A stretch of DNA of 9,104 nucleotides, from contig JAJRBV010000033.1 of assembly GCA_028679275.1 (NCBI GenBank), positions 1 through 9,104 of the forward strand, written 5' to 3'. The notes under the pieces are model-generated. The model searched no databases, was not told the origin of the DNA, and saw only the letters and a list, made by a program, of their open reading frames with translations. Shown piece by piece: positions 1 through 6,322 of the stretch. Every line of letters starts with the position of its first letter. The first letter of the stretch is position 1. This stretch comes from Methanoregulaceae archaeon (lineage in GTDB: Archaea; Halobacteriota; Methanomicrobia; Methanomicrobiales; Methanospirillaceae). Both the position numbers and the translations under genes were made by a program.

Positions 1-605
1 CAGTGGATCACTTTCCCGTATTCCATATCCCTGCAGGGTATGGTGGAAAGCTCCCATCCTGCGTTCTTTGCAGTGGCAAATACATCCATTCCGGCTGCTT
101 CCATACTGGGCCGGACCATATCCATATGCCGGCATTTCCTTCTCATGCTCTCATCAACCGGGCCCTCACACTGTTCGGCAATGCATTCATCGCAATAGAT
201 ACAGGGATATCCTCCAAAACCAAACGCCTTGTAGAAACCGTCATAGAATGCCGTCTTTTCGATCTGATGAACGGTTGTATTGACCCAGAGGATCAGGTCC
301 CTGTAGAAGTGATGGAAATCTTCAGGCAAATCATCGGGCCCGAATGCCTCATGCCCGGGTACCCCTTCAAATTTTAGCAGGAGCCCCGTCTTGTATTCGT
401 TTACCATTGCCCTTGTCTCTGAGGGCGAGGGGGTATATGGCGGGCATCCCATATGCTTTCCGTAACCTTTGCACCCATACCGGCATTTGAAGCGGACCCA
501 CTGGGAGACGATGACATCTCTAGTGGGGATAGGTTTTGCCAGGACACCTTTGGCAGATGCCAGTGATGTGAGGCGTGAGAGTTCAGAGTTAAGGGAAGGT
601 TCCAC
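1..605 (-). CDS. DUF2284 family predicted metal-binding protein (3' end cut by window edge)
   Basis: This open frame on the minus strand runs off the left edge, so the last few residues are missing; 201 complete codons are visible. Read from GTG at 605, it has a Cys motif C41-x3-C45 followed by YGKHMGCPP (C54), then a ferredoxin-like cluster C135-x2-C138-x2-C141-x4-C146, then C158 and C191. This layout matches the DUF2284 family, whose members are predicted to bind metal or an Fe-S cluster but have no known reaction. No membrane segment or signal peptide is seen, so it is probably cytoplasmic. There is no ATG near the N-terminus. GTG at 605 is preferred because GAGG lies 6 nt upstream (612-615) and a TATA-like box lies at 638-645; GTG at 617 is the alternative. 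An in-frame TGA is met just upstream, so the frame cannot extend much further. It is divergent from the DUF5714 gene. Family call fairly sure, function unknown. Confidence 0.8.
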   Translation of the reverse strand, partial: MEPSLNSELSRLTSLASAKGVLAKPIPTRDVIVSQWVRFKCRYGCKGYGKHMGCPPYTPSPSETRAMVNEYKTGLLLKFEGVPGHEAFGPDDLPEDFHHFYRDLILWVNTTVHQIEKTAFYDGFYKAFGFGGYPCIYCDECIAEQCEGPVDESMRRKCRHMDMVRPSMEAAGMDVFATAKNAGWELSTIPCRDMEYGKVIH

Positions 606-637
606 AGCATTCCTCACAGGGAGATGCTGATGGTTTC

Positions 638-645
638 ATATAAAC
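638..645 (-). promoter_or_regulatory. TATA-like box for the DUF2284 gene
   Basis: On the minus strand this reads GTTTATAT, a good match to an archaeal TATA box. Its centre is about 36 nt upstream of the GTG at 605. Transcription would begin near 615, leaving a leader of about 10 nt that carries the GAGG element. Assigned by eye; no start-site data. Confidence 0.4.
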
Positions 646-700
646 ATTTGGGAGATAATCTTCCCAATTCTCCAGAAGTCGGCCTTTACCGGAGCTCCCG

Positions 701-710
701 ATATTTTTAT
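701..710 (+). promoter_or_regulatory. TATA-like box for the DUF5714 gene
   Basis: ATATTTTTAT is an AT-only block in GC-richer surroundings, centred about 32 nt before the ATG at 738. An archaeal promoter of this geometry starts transcription within a few bases of the ATG. No ribosome binding site precedes the ATG, so the mRNA is probably leaderless or nearly so. Confidence 0.45.
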
Positions 711-737
711 TCTTCATCCCTGCTACACTCCCACAAC

Positions 738-1472
738 ATGACTCCTTCCCCTTCAGGCTGCCTTATGTGCGGTAGTGATCTCGAATATCTTGCTGATCCG
801 GAAGAGATGGAGTGTTCGTACTGCCAGCAGAAGTCGCTCTCCGGGACCCGATGTGTGAAAGGCCACTACATCTGCGACCGCTGCCACCGGATGGATACAG
901 AAGACCTGATAGAGGTCATCTGCCTCCGGAGCACAGAAAACAATCCCTTCATTATCGCCGAACGGATATTCTCAAGCCAGAAGGTCAAGGTACACGGGCC
1001 TGAGCATCATTTCCTCGTACCCGCGGTCATGATTGCGGCACTCTATAATCACACGCAGGAAACCGGGAAGAAGGAGCGGGGAATAAAAATTGCCCGGCAC
1101 CGGGCAGGAATGGTGAAAGGCGGATTCTGCGGCCTTCTCGGGGACTGCGGCGCTGCCGTAGGAGCCGGTATCTTTATCAGTATCGTAACGGGGGCAACCC
1201 CGCTCTCGCGCGAAGAATGGCGTATGGCTAATCTCATGACGGCACGAGCCCTTGAACAGATCGCCCTTCATGGCGGCCCCCGGTGCTGTAAAAGGAACAC
1301 GTTCCTGGCTCTGCAGGAAGCGATCAGGTTCCTCGTAAAAGAGATGGGTATCCGGCTCCCGGAGCCCGGTGGTATATATTGCCGGTTCTCTGACCAGAAC
1401 ACTGAATGCCTGAAAGAGCGATGCCCTTTCTTCAGAGAACCACCATTTGAGGATATTTCCGGCAAACGGTGA
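738..1472 (+). CDS. DUF5714 domain protein, cysteine-rich
   Basis: This is a 244-residue protein of the DUF5714 type. It opens with zinc-ribbon-like pairs (C8-x2-C11 and C26-x2-C29), followed by C39 in a CVKGHYIC segment and C46-x2-C49. The core has HGPEHH (86-91), GGFCGLLGDCGAAVGAGIF (128-146), TGATPL, and GGPRCCKRN (179-187), with further cysteines at 215, 224 and 229, for 15 in total. These blocks are the conserved core of DUF5714, a family common in methanogens and anaerobes with no established activity. The cysteine content suggests Fe-S or zinc binding. The frame is open back to 624, but ATG 738 is chosen because family similarity begins there and a TATA-like box sits just upstream, inside the longer frame. 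It is divergent from the DUF2284 gene. Reaction unknown; family call confident. Confidence 0.82.
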   Translation: MTPSPSGCLMCGSDLEYLADPEEMECSYCQQKSLSGTRCVKGHYICDRCHRMDTEDLIEVICLRSTENNPFIIAERIFSSQKVKVHGPEHHFLVPAVMIAALYNHTQETGKKERGIKIARHRAGMVKGGFCGLLGDCGAAVGAGIFISIVTGATPLSREEWRMANLMTARALEQIALHGGPRCCKRNTFLALQEAIRFLVKEMGIRLPEPGGIYCRFSDQNTECLKERCPFFREPPFEDISGKR

Positions 1473-1473
1473 A

Positions 1474-1483
1474 CCTTTTTAAT
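1474..1483 (+). terminator. T-rich terminator-like tract after the DUF5714 gene
   Basis: CCTTTTTAAT follows two bases after the TGA stop. Archaeal RNA polymerase can terminate at such T-runs without a hairpin. A second T-run lies at 1558-1563. Weak, position-based call. Confidence 0.3.
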
Positions 1484-1921
1484 TGCGATGTTCCTGATGC
1501 GTTGAGGGGAGAGCATAGATTTTCAGTTTAATTAGGGGCATCGTGTCAATTCAACCACTTTTTTCATGCATCCAAAGAGTTGCATGCCCTGATAGACGCT
1601 CCTTTGGGTTGCACCTTTGGCTTACACCCGCCTCTGTGGCATCCCTTATGATGCGATAGGGATGTATCAGGAAAGGATTTAATTTCAGCTTGTATGAATG
1701 CTGTATCACTTTTTTTATCAATTTTAGAACTGCTATTATCAGACATTTTCGGATGTATTTTTTTATTAGGTAGAGATAGTCGTAAAAATAGTATTATTCC
1801 CTAATTATCCCACTGTTAACCTGCAACCGCTCCAGGCCGGATTTATTGAATATACAATCGATATCTAGTCAGGTTCTGAATCCGTGTATCACCCTTTCTG
1901 CGTTCATCACAGGTTAAGGTT
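1484..1921. other. AT-rich intergenic stretch without a convincing gene
   Basis: The stretch between the DUF5714 gene and the convergent RibL gene is clearly richer in A and T than its neighbours and has several poly-T or poly-A runs. The only frame of note is a minus-strand ATG at 1746 reading 60 codons to 1564. Its product would have a lysine/serine-rich start and a Cys/His-rich segment (GCHRGGC), but no clear ribosome binding site, no recognised family and AT-rich codons unlike the neighbouring genes. A short inverted repeat, CATCCCT at 1640-1646 and AGGGATG at 1658-1664, lies inside it. No tRNA, transposase or array of repeats is seen. Confidence 0.5.
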
Positions 1922-1940
1922 GAAAAACCGCGGGATGGCT
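1922..1940 (-). terminator. Possible terminator of the RibL operon
   Basis: On the minus strand, about 30-40 nt after the RibL stop, a CCGCGG palindrome is followed directly by TTTTT. A GC-rich self-complementary block followed by a T-run fits a terminator, but the stem is very short. Confidence 0.3.
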
Positions 1941-1964
1941 GCTTCCTGTTCATTTCCGACCTCA

Positions 1965-2390
1965 TTATTTTTCTTTATACTGGTCCAGAACCTTCCGGAT
2001 GATCCGGCTTGTACTGGAACAGGAATCCCCGGGATACTGGCCTACTCTCACTACCTCAGAGAGGATCCCTCTCATCCGGAGATCTGCCATGATCTTTACT
2101 TCATCAAAATGCTGGTTGAAACCGATGGTAATGATCGCGGGTCCGATCTCTCGGATCGGCCGGAACATGTCATGCAGGTCGCCGAGCACGGCATGGTCGA
2201 CCGGTTTTAACGCCGCGACCATCTTAAGACGCTGGTCCTCGGGGATGACCGGTTTTGGCTTGTGCCGGACATTTGCATCCCTAGCCACGATTACGTACAG
2301 TTCATCTCCAAGCCGGCGCGACTCCTCGAGATAGTAGAGATGCCCTGGGTGAAGCAGGTCAAAGGTTCCCGTGGCAACGATCCGCTTCAT
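1965..2390 (-). CDS. ribL: FAD synthase (FMN adenylyltransferase), archaeal RibL type
   Basis: RibL transfers AMP from ATP to FMN to give FAD and pyrophosphate in the cytoplasm. The 141-residue protein is a single cytidylyltransferase-like Rossmann domain. It has the nucleotide-binding HPGH motif (H14-H17) after a TGTFDLLH start, the KMVAALKPVDHAVLGD block (57-71), GFNQHFDE (90-97) and the C-terminal SSTSRI motif (125-130) that contacts the nucleotide. Length and blocks match archaeal RibL, which replaces the bacterial bifunctional RibF. The ATG has GGAG 7 nt upstream and shares ATGA with the stop of the JAMM gene, so the two are probably translationally coupled. One oddity is that it holds only one cysteine (C124), whereas the characterised Methanocaldococcus enzyme is thiol-dependent with, as I recall, two conserved cysteines. 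A related cytidylyl/adenylyltransferase of other specificity is possible but less likely. Confidence 0.9.
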   Translation of the reverse strand: MKRIVATGTFDLLHPGHLYYLEESRRLGDELYVIVARDANVRHKPKPVIPEDQRLKMVAALKPVDHAVLGDLHDMFRPIREIGPAIITIGFNQHFDEVKIMADLRMRGILSEVVRVGQYPGDSCSSTSRIIRKVLDQYKEK

Positions 2391-2758
2391 TCAACCACTC
2401 CCATGTCAACCGGTGTACCATTAGCCGAAAAACAACGCCAGTCGTCCTCTTCATAGGGGAATCCCACGATGATATGGTACCTGCCGGTCCGCGGGAAGAA
2501 CCCGAGATCGGCATCAGAAGGGAAGATTAGCCCGTTCGGGTGGGAGTGGACACTCCCGGCCAGGTGGGTGTCGAGCGGCATCATATCAAGAAAAAGGCTT
2601 GCAGAGAATTGGGTGCTTGTAGTACCCGGCAATAGGTTGATCTCTTCAATGATACCATCCTGTTCGCGAAGGAGCCCGGCAAATTCGTTCGGGTGCTGTT
2701 CCCTCCCGAGCTTCAGTAGGAGGGCAAGCAGGTCCTTTCGTATTCCCCTGATACGCAT
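2387..2758 (-). CDS. JAMM/MPN (Mov34) domain metalloprotease-like protein
   Basis: This 123-residue protein is essentially a single JAMM domain. The zinc-site signature is complete: H71-S-H73, seven residues, S81, two residues, D84, with a candidate catalytic glutamate E25 in NEFAGLL. JAMM proteins are zinc isopeptidases; stand-alone archaeal ones can remove ubiquitin-like SAMP proteins from targets or act on sulfur-carrier tails. The real substrate here cannot be read from sequence, and no ubiquitin-like gene is in the window. The frame is open upstream to 2902, but those codons overlap the end of the DHPS-related gene and do not look like the family, so ATG 2758 is used. A weak AGGG lies 6 nt before it, and a TTTAAT box at 2789-2794 on this strand could give it its own promoter. 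It lies 58 nt after the DHPS-related gene and overlaps ribL by 4 nt. Confidence 0.85.
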   Translation of the reverse strand: MRIRGIRKDLLALLLKLGREQHPNEFAGLLREQDGIIEEINLLPGTTSTQFSASLFLDMMPLDTHLAGSVHSHPNGLIFPSDADLGFFPRTGRYHIIVGFPYEEDDWRCFSANGTPVDMGVVE

Positions 2759-2816
2759 ATCCTGCCCTAGTTTTGGGATAGAGGAGAGATTAAACCAGGG
2801 GTCGGGACACCCGGTT

Positions 2817-4229
2817 TCAGAATGGGCCGTCCTGTTCAAAACTTCTTCCGAACCTGATGGCGAGTTCAGCCTTGTAGAGTTCGGCTCCAAGGTAGGCGGC
2901 ATGATCGAGGAGTGAGACCTCCCCGTGTTCCTGGATGGAATGGAACACGTCCGCCCACGATCTCGCCCGGTATGCCCTTCCGTTGATTACTGCCACAATC
3001 TCGTCCCCCTCAATCCCGATACGGAAATTCCCGCAGGGATCATAGGTGATCTCCTGCGGCATCCTGCCCGCGGGTATTTTTTCCCTATAATTGAGCGGAG
3101 GTTCCCTCCTTCTCCGTTTTTCCTTGAGTATGAGAAGATCGATCCCGAGATCCTTAGGGTAGGGCCGTCCCTTTGCAAGCATCATCATCTCTGTCGCCCG
3201 GCGCATCTCCCCTATGGACCCCCGGGTCTTGTCCGAATGCTCACTGGTGAATATCACCGATGCCTTCACCTCCATTGCCATCCCGGCAAGGAGTGCGTTT
3301 GCCCCGATTGAATCGGCATCGAGGAGTTCTGCCACGTTACCCGCACCAAAGAAAAGGGGGTAGCCGGGATCACTGAAATTCGAGAGAGAAGAGACCAGCC
3401 CTGATCCCACAGGAGTAAGGAGGGGATCGGCGATAATACAGGAGATCCCTGCAGACTCTGCCCGCCTGATATTCTCGGCAAGGGATTGATCCCGGGGCAC
3501 AACTACGGCACCCGCACCGTATTCGGCCACAAGGGATCCCACGAGACCGATATTCCGATCTGACAGGGAGAGCACAAGGTCAGCCCGCGGGAGCCCTGCC
3601 GCGATCAGGACCGGATCCTGGGTATCGATGGAAAGAGGTCCTGGGAGGTCATCCAGTTCACTAAAAACACGCTTCACGTCATCAGGGGTTGCGTCAAACC
3701 CGAATCCCAGGTCCACGATATCAGCACCGGATGCGAAATACCCGCAGACCTTTGCACGGATATGTGCCTCCCTGTGGGCGTCCATGATCTCGGCAAGAAC
3801 CTTCATCCTCGAACTGCCACCGATTTTCAAGCCCCTGATGAAGTACTCCCCTTCTGCCTCTTCCTCCCGTTTGACGATGAACCGCATGGCTTCCGCACGC
3901 TTCTCGGCTACCAGGAAGTCATCGGCCGGAATGGTCCGGGAGAGCGTGATTGTTCCCAGCAGAGGCAGGATCAGACCGAGATCAGCGGCATGACGGGGTC
4001 CCCGGTATACGGGGATTCTGGTCCGCCGTTCAACCTCTGCGAATGATGCAGTGCACATGCCCGAGACGAGCGCCAGATCGTACCCGCCACAGGTAAGGAG
4101 CCCGTCAAGCTGCGCAGGGGTGAGAAAAGAAGCGATCTCCCCTGTCACGACAACGTCTGCATCCATCCCCCGGGCTGCCTTTTTCACCAATTCATAGGTT
4201 GATGAGCCGGTAGGGAGGAGGATGCGCAT
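2817..4229 (-). CDS. Dihydropteroate-synthase-related protein (TIGR00284 type; DUF6513, DHPS-like, DUF4346)
   Basis: This 470-residue protein has three parts. Residues 1-125 resemble the DUF6513 N-terminal domain. Residues 135-370 form a DHPS-like TIM barrel, with GADIVDLGFGFD (168-179), a strand with SIDTQDP (200-206) and SLSDRN (221-226). Residues 395-470 resemble DUF4346, with DPCGNFRIG, LDHAAYLGAELYKAE and a final EQDGPF. The family is confined largely to archaea and was proposed early on to take part in pterin (methanopterin) synthesis, but its reaction is not settled; the DHPS-like step of methanopterin synthesis is normally credited to other enzymes. The frame opens at 4247, but ATG 4229 is preferred because AAGGA lies 5 nt upstream and the MRILLPTG start fits the family. 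It is the first gene of the likely operon with the JAMM and RibL genes. Confidence 0.85.
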   Translation of the reverse strand: MRILLPTGSSTYELVKKAARGMDADVVVTGEIASFLTPAQLDGLLTCGGYDLALVSGMCTASFAEVERRTRIPVYRGPRHAADLGLILPLLGTITLSRTIPADDFLVAEKRAEAMRFIVKREEEAEGEYFIRGLKIGGSSRMKVLAEIMDAHREAHIRAKVCGYFASGADIVDLGFGFDATPDDVKRVFSELDDLPGPLSIDTQDPVLIAAGLPRADLVLSLSDRNIGLVGSLVAEYGAGAVVVPRDQSLAENIRRAESAGISCIIADPLLTPVGSGLVSSLSNFSDPGYPLFFGAGNVAELLDADSIGANALLAGMAMEVKASVIFTSEHSDKTRGSIGEMRRATEMMMLAKGRPYPKDLGIDLLILKEKRRRREPPLNYREKIPAGRMPQEITYDPCGNFRIGIEGDEIVAVINGRAYRARSWADVFHSIQEHGEVSLLDHAAYLGAELYKAELAIRFGRSFEQDGPF

Positions 4230-4235
4230 AAGTTT

Positions 4236-4244
4236 CCTTAATAC
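4236..4244 (+). promoter_or_regulatory. TATA-like box for the PHP/truA unit
   Basis: CCTTAATAC is centred about 32 nt before the ATG at 4272, placing the expected transcript start within about 5 nt of the ATG. No ribosome binding site is seen before that ATG, so the message is probably leaderless. Confidence 0.35.
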
Positions 4245-4249
4245 CACTG

Positions 4250-4258
4250 AGATAAAAA
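4250..4258 (-). promoter_or_regulatory. TATA-like box for the DHPS-related/JAMM/ribL operon
   Basis: The minus strand reads TTTTTATCT about 25-30 nt upstream of the ATG at 4229, with AAGGA between box and start. It lies within the 42-nt gap shared with the divergent PHP gene, so the two promoters overlap and may influence each other. Confidence 0.4.
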
Positions 4259-4271
4259 GTCATATGGTACC

Positions 4272-4940
4272 ATGCTTTCCTGCGACCTCCATGTTCACAC
4301 CAGTTTTTCACGAGATGGGGAGAGCACTCCTGAGGAGGTCATACACAGGGCAGAAGCAGCCGGTCTTGATGCGATTGCTATCACCGACCACGATACAGTG
4401 GAGGGAGCAGTTGCCGCACTCCGTATCCCTTCCAACATTGTTATCATTCCCGGAATCGAGATCTCGACCCGGCAGGGTCACCTTATCGCACTCGGGGTCA
4501 CCGAGAAGATCCCCTCCGGGCTTGATGTGCTTGAAACCATTAGGATTGCTAAGGAGAGGGGGGCGGTCCTCATCCTCCCCCACCCGTATCACATCTGGCG
4601 ACACGGAGTCGGGAGGAAACTTCGTTCTGCTCTGTATTCCGTGGATGCCATAGAGGTCTTCAACAGCCGGTATATCGTCGGCTCGGCAAACCTCAAGGCC
4701 GCACGAATGGCACGGCGTATAGGCAAGCCCTGTGTCGGGGGATCCGATGCACACCACTCACGATATGTCGGATTTGGAAGGACGAACGTGGATGCGGAGA
4801 AAGACTGCGGATCAATCCTTGCCGCAATACGGGCAGGCAAGACAAACGCCGGCGGGAAGATGACCCCCCTCCCCAGCTATACCCGCCAGACCATAAGGAA
4901 TACATGGAAGAAGTTCAGGCGCCGGATCTCCCACCGGTGA
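4272..4940 (+). CDS. PHP-domain metal-dependent phosphoesterase
   Basis: This 222-residue cytoplasmic protein is of the PHP superfamily. The metal-binding motifs appear in order: H7-V-H9 in DLHVHTSFS, D15, TDHD (39-41, H40), E63 in IPGIEIS, H70, LPHP (H104) and GGSDAHH (D159, H161). These are the residues that hold the two or three metal ions in PHP phosphatases such as histidinol phosphatase and the nucleoside 3',5'-bisphosphate and oligoribonucleotide phosphatases. The small size and the ending, with a PHP-associated C-terminal segment (about 120-190), fit the stand-alone archaeal phosphoesterases. The physiological substrate cannot be told from sequence. The tail is basic (KKFRRRISHR) and is encoded in the overlap with truA. 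Start ATG 4272 is the only one that keeps the DLHVH motif at the N-terminus. Confidence 0.85.
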   Translation: MLSCDLHVHTSFSRDGESTPEEVIHRAEAAGLDAIAITDHDTVEGAVAALRIPSNIVIIPGIEISTRQGHLIALGVTEKIPSGLDVLETIRIAKERGAVLILPHPYHIWRHGVGRKLRSALYSVDAIEVFNSRYIVGSANLKAARMARRIGKPCVGGSDAHHSRYVGFGRTNVDAEKDCGSILAAIRAGKTNAGGKMTPLPSYTRQTIRNTWKKFRRRISHR

Positions 4941-5731
4941 GACTGGCCTGCAGAATCGCTTACCTCGGTGACCGGTTCTATGGGTCGCAGATGCAGGCAG
5001 AGGAGCGGACCGTTGAGGGCGAATTTGTCTCGGCCTGCATCAGGCTCGGGCTCTTTTCCGACTTCCGGAGTGCCCGATTCTCTGCTGCCGGGAGGACTGA
5101 TCGCGGAGTCCATGCCAGGAGGCAGATCTTTGCCTTTTCGACGCTTTATCCTTCCCGGGCCCTCTCTGCCCTCAACTGGCAGCTGCCTTCAGACTGCTGG
5201 ATAAACGGATATGCGAAGACCGAGCCTGGTTTCAACCCGCGTTACGATGCAGGAAGCCGGACGTACCGGTATTATTTCGGGACCACAGCCCTTGACGAGA
5301 AGGCAATGGATTCCGCTGCCCGGCTTTTTGTCGGCACCCACGATTTCTCTGTCTTTTCGAAGACCAGTGAACGAAGCCCAGAGCGGACGATCACCTCCGC
5401 GAGGGTCTGGAGTGAGCCCGGCACCTGCATATTCGAGGTGACGGGTGATAGTTTTCTCTGGAACATGGTCCGGCTCATGGCTGCCTGCCTCCGGCGTATA
5501 GGTCAAGGGGAAGAGGGAGAGGAGGCAGTTCTACTCAGGCTTGACGGGGAAAGGCTCTCACCGCTCTCCCCTGCACCACCTGACGGGCTTATCCTCTGGG
5601 ATGTGGACTGCGGTATCCCTTTCATTCCTCTTCCCATGGAAGGGAGGAGGGGGGAGATTCTTAAAAGGATCCGGGAGCATCATGCTGCCCTTGAACGGGT
5701 GATTCGTGATCTGGATGAGGGGAGTCGCTGA
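4904..5731 (+). CDS. truA: tRNA pseudouridine synthase A
   Basis: TruA converts uridines at positions 38-40 of the tRNA anticodon arm to pseudouridine. The 275-residue reading carries the catalytic aspartate D66 in AAGRTDRGVHA, the N-terminal IAYLGDRFYGSQ block, YRYYF (the family's conserved tyrosine region, about 121-125), GTHDFSVFSK (144-153) and SFLWNMVR (about 183-190) near the second half of the active site. Length is normal for archaea. ATG 4904 has AAGGA 4 nt upstream but overlaps the PHP gene by 37 nt. GTG 4937, residue 12 in this reading, would give the common GTGA start/stop overlap and an N-terminus (RLACRIAYLG) closer to other archaeal TruA proteins, so it may be the true start. 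Either way it is coupled to the PHP gene. Confidence 0.92.
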   Translation: MEEVQAPDLPPVRLACRIAYLGDRFYGSQMQAEERTVEGEFVSACIRLGLFSDFRSARFSAAGRTDRGVHARRQIFAFSTLYPSRALSALNWQLPSDCWINGYAKTEPGFNPRYDAGSRTYRYYFGTTALDEKAMDSAARLFVGTHDFSVFSKTSERSPERTITSARVWSEPGTCIFEVTGDSFLWNMVRLMAACLRRIGQGEEGEEAVLLRLDGERLSPLSPAPPDGLILWDVDCGIPFIPLPMEGRRGEILKRIREHHAALERVIRDLDEGSR

Positions 5732-5789
5732 AATCCGGCCTCCATCTTCATACATTCTCCCGTAATATATCTATCACAGGAGCAGGACA

Positions 5790-6248
5790 ATGGCACGATT
5801 TGCCTGCACCCGGTGCGGAAAATGCTGCATAAGCCTCGGGAGGCATATCCGGATCGAGCGGAGCATTTCTTCAGCATATCACTACTGCCGCGTTGCAGTC
5901 ACTGGGGAACTGCTCCCTGTTGCGGTTCATCCCCGGCACCGGGAAATTTTTGAATCGGGGAAAAAGGATCCCTCCTGGTGCCCGTTCCTCCGGAAAGAAG
6001 AGGGGGATCTCTTTACCTGCACAATCTATGAGACCCGGCCCCACCTGTGCCGGGAATTTATGTGCAGGACGATGCTCATCTATAACCGCGAAAACCGGGA
6101 AGCGGGGTATGTGAAGGGAAGGAGGACTCTTGTGACCTCCGATCCGGTCCTTGAATCCGCATGGAAAGAGATCGATTCAGATACAAGTGAAGCTGCCCTC
6201 AAAGAAAGACTCCGTAACCACGGATACCGGGCTGAACGGCTGGAGTAA
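5790..6248 (+). CDS. YkgJ family cysteine cluster protein
   Basis: This 152-residue protein has the YkgJ (CxxCxxCC) zinc- or iron-binding pattern: C6-x2-C9-x2-C12-C13 near the N-terminus, WCPF (C64), CTIYETRPHLC (C77, C87) and C92, plus an extra C33. Members are thought to bind a metal or Fe-S centre; no reaction is established for this subgroup. No signal peptide or membrane helix is seen. ATG 5790 has AGGAG 7 nt upstream (5778-5782), a strong ribosome binding site. It lies 58 nt after truA and 74 nt before the oxidoreductase genes on the same strand. A link to Fe-S handling for the oxidoreductase is possible but rests only on position. Confidence 0.82.
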   Translation: MARFACTRCGKCCISLGRHIRIERSISSAYHYCRVAVTGELLPVAVHPRHREIFESGKKDPSWCPFLRKEEGDLFTCTIYETRPHLCREFMCRTMLIYNRENREAGYVKGRRTLVTSDPVLESAWKEIDSDTSEAALKERLRNHGYRAERLE

Positions 6249-6274
6249 GCATGGCATCCGCCGGATTCGGCAGA

Positions 6275-6290
6275 ATAATACCCTTATTAC
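6275..6290 (+). promoter_or_regulatory. Possible promoter of the oxidoreductase operon
   Basis: The 74-nt gap before the beta-subunit gene holds an AT-rich block, with AATAATA at 6274-6280 and CTTATTAC at 6283-6290, about 35-45 nt before the ATG at 6323. No ribosome binding site is seen within about 12 nt of that ATG. A separate promoter with a very short leader is plausible but not shown. Confidence 0.3.
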
Positions 6291-6322
6291 TGATGGAAGG
6301 CTAACCTTTCTTACGATTTCCC

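Noticed and set aside
3..377. Plus-strand 124-codon frame at the left edge
   Set aside because: It is antisense to the DUF2284 gene, whose minus-strand frame carries the conserved cysteine motifs.
624..737. N-terminal extension of the DUF5714 protein to ATG 624
   Set aside because: The extension contains both TATA-like boxes of the divergent promoter region and no family similarity.
1817..1917. TTAACCT and AGGTTAA separated by about 90 bases as an inverted-repeat element
   Set aside because: Seven-base arms at this distance are expected by chance in AT-rich DNA, and no transposase or target duplication is present.
1484..1964. CRISPR array, tRNA or insertion sequence remnant in the intergenic stretch
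   Set aside because: No regularly spaced repeats, cloverleaf or transposase-like reading was found.
2759..2902. N-terminal extension of the JAMM protein to ATG 2902
   Set aside because: The extra 48 codons mostly overlap the end of the DHPS-related gene in another frame and have no JAMM-family character; ATG 2758 gives a normal domain length.
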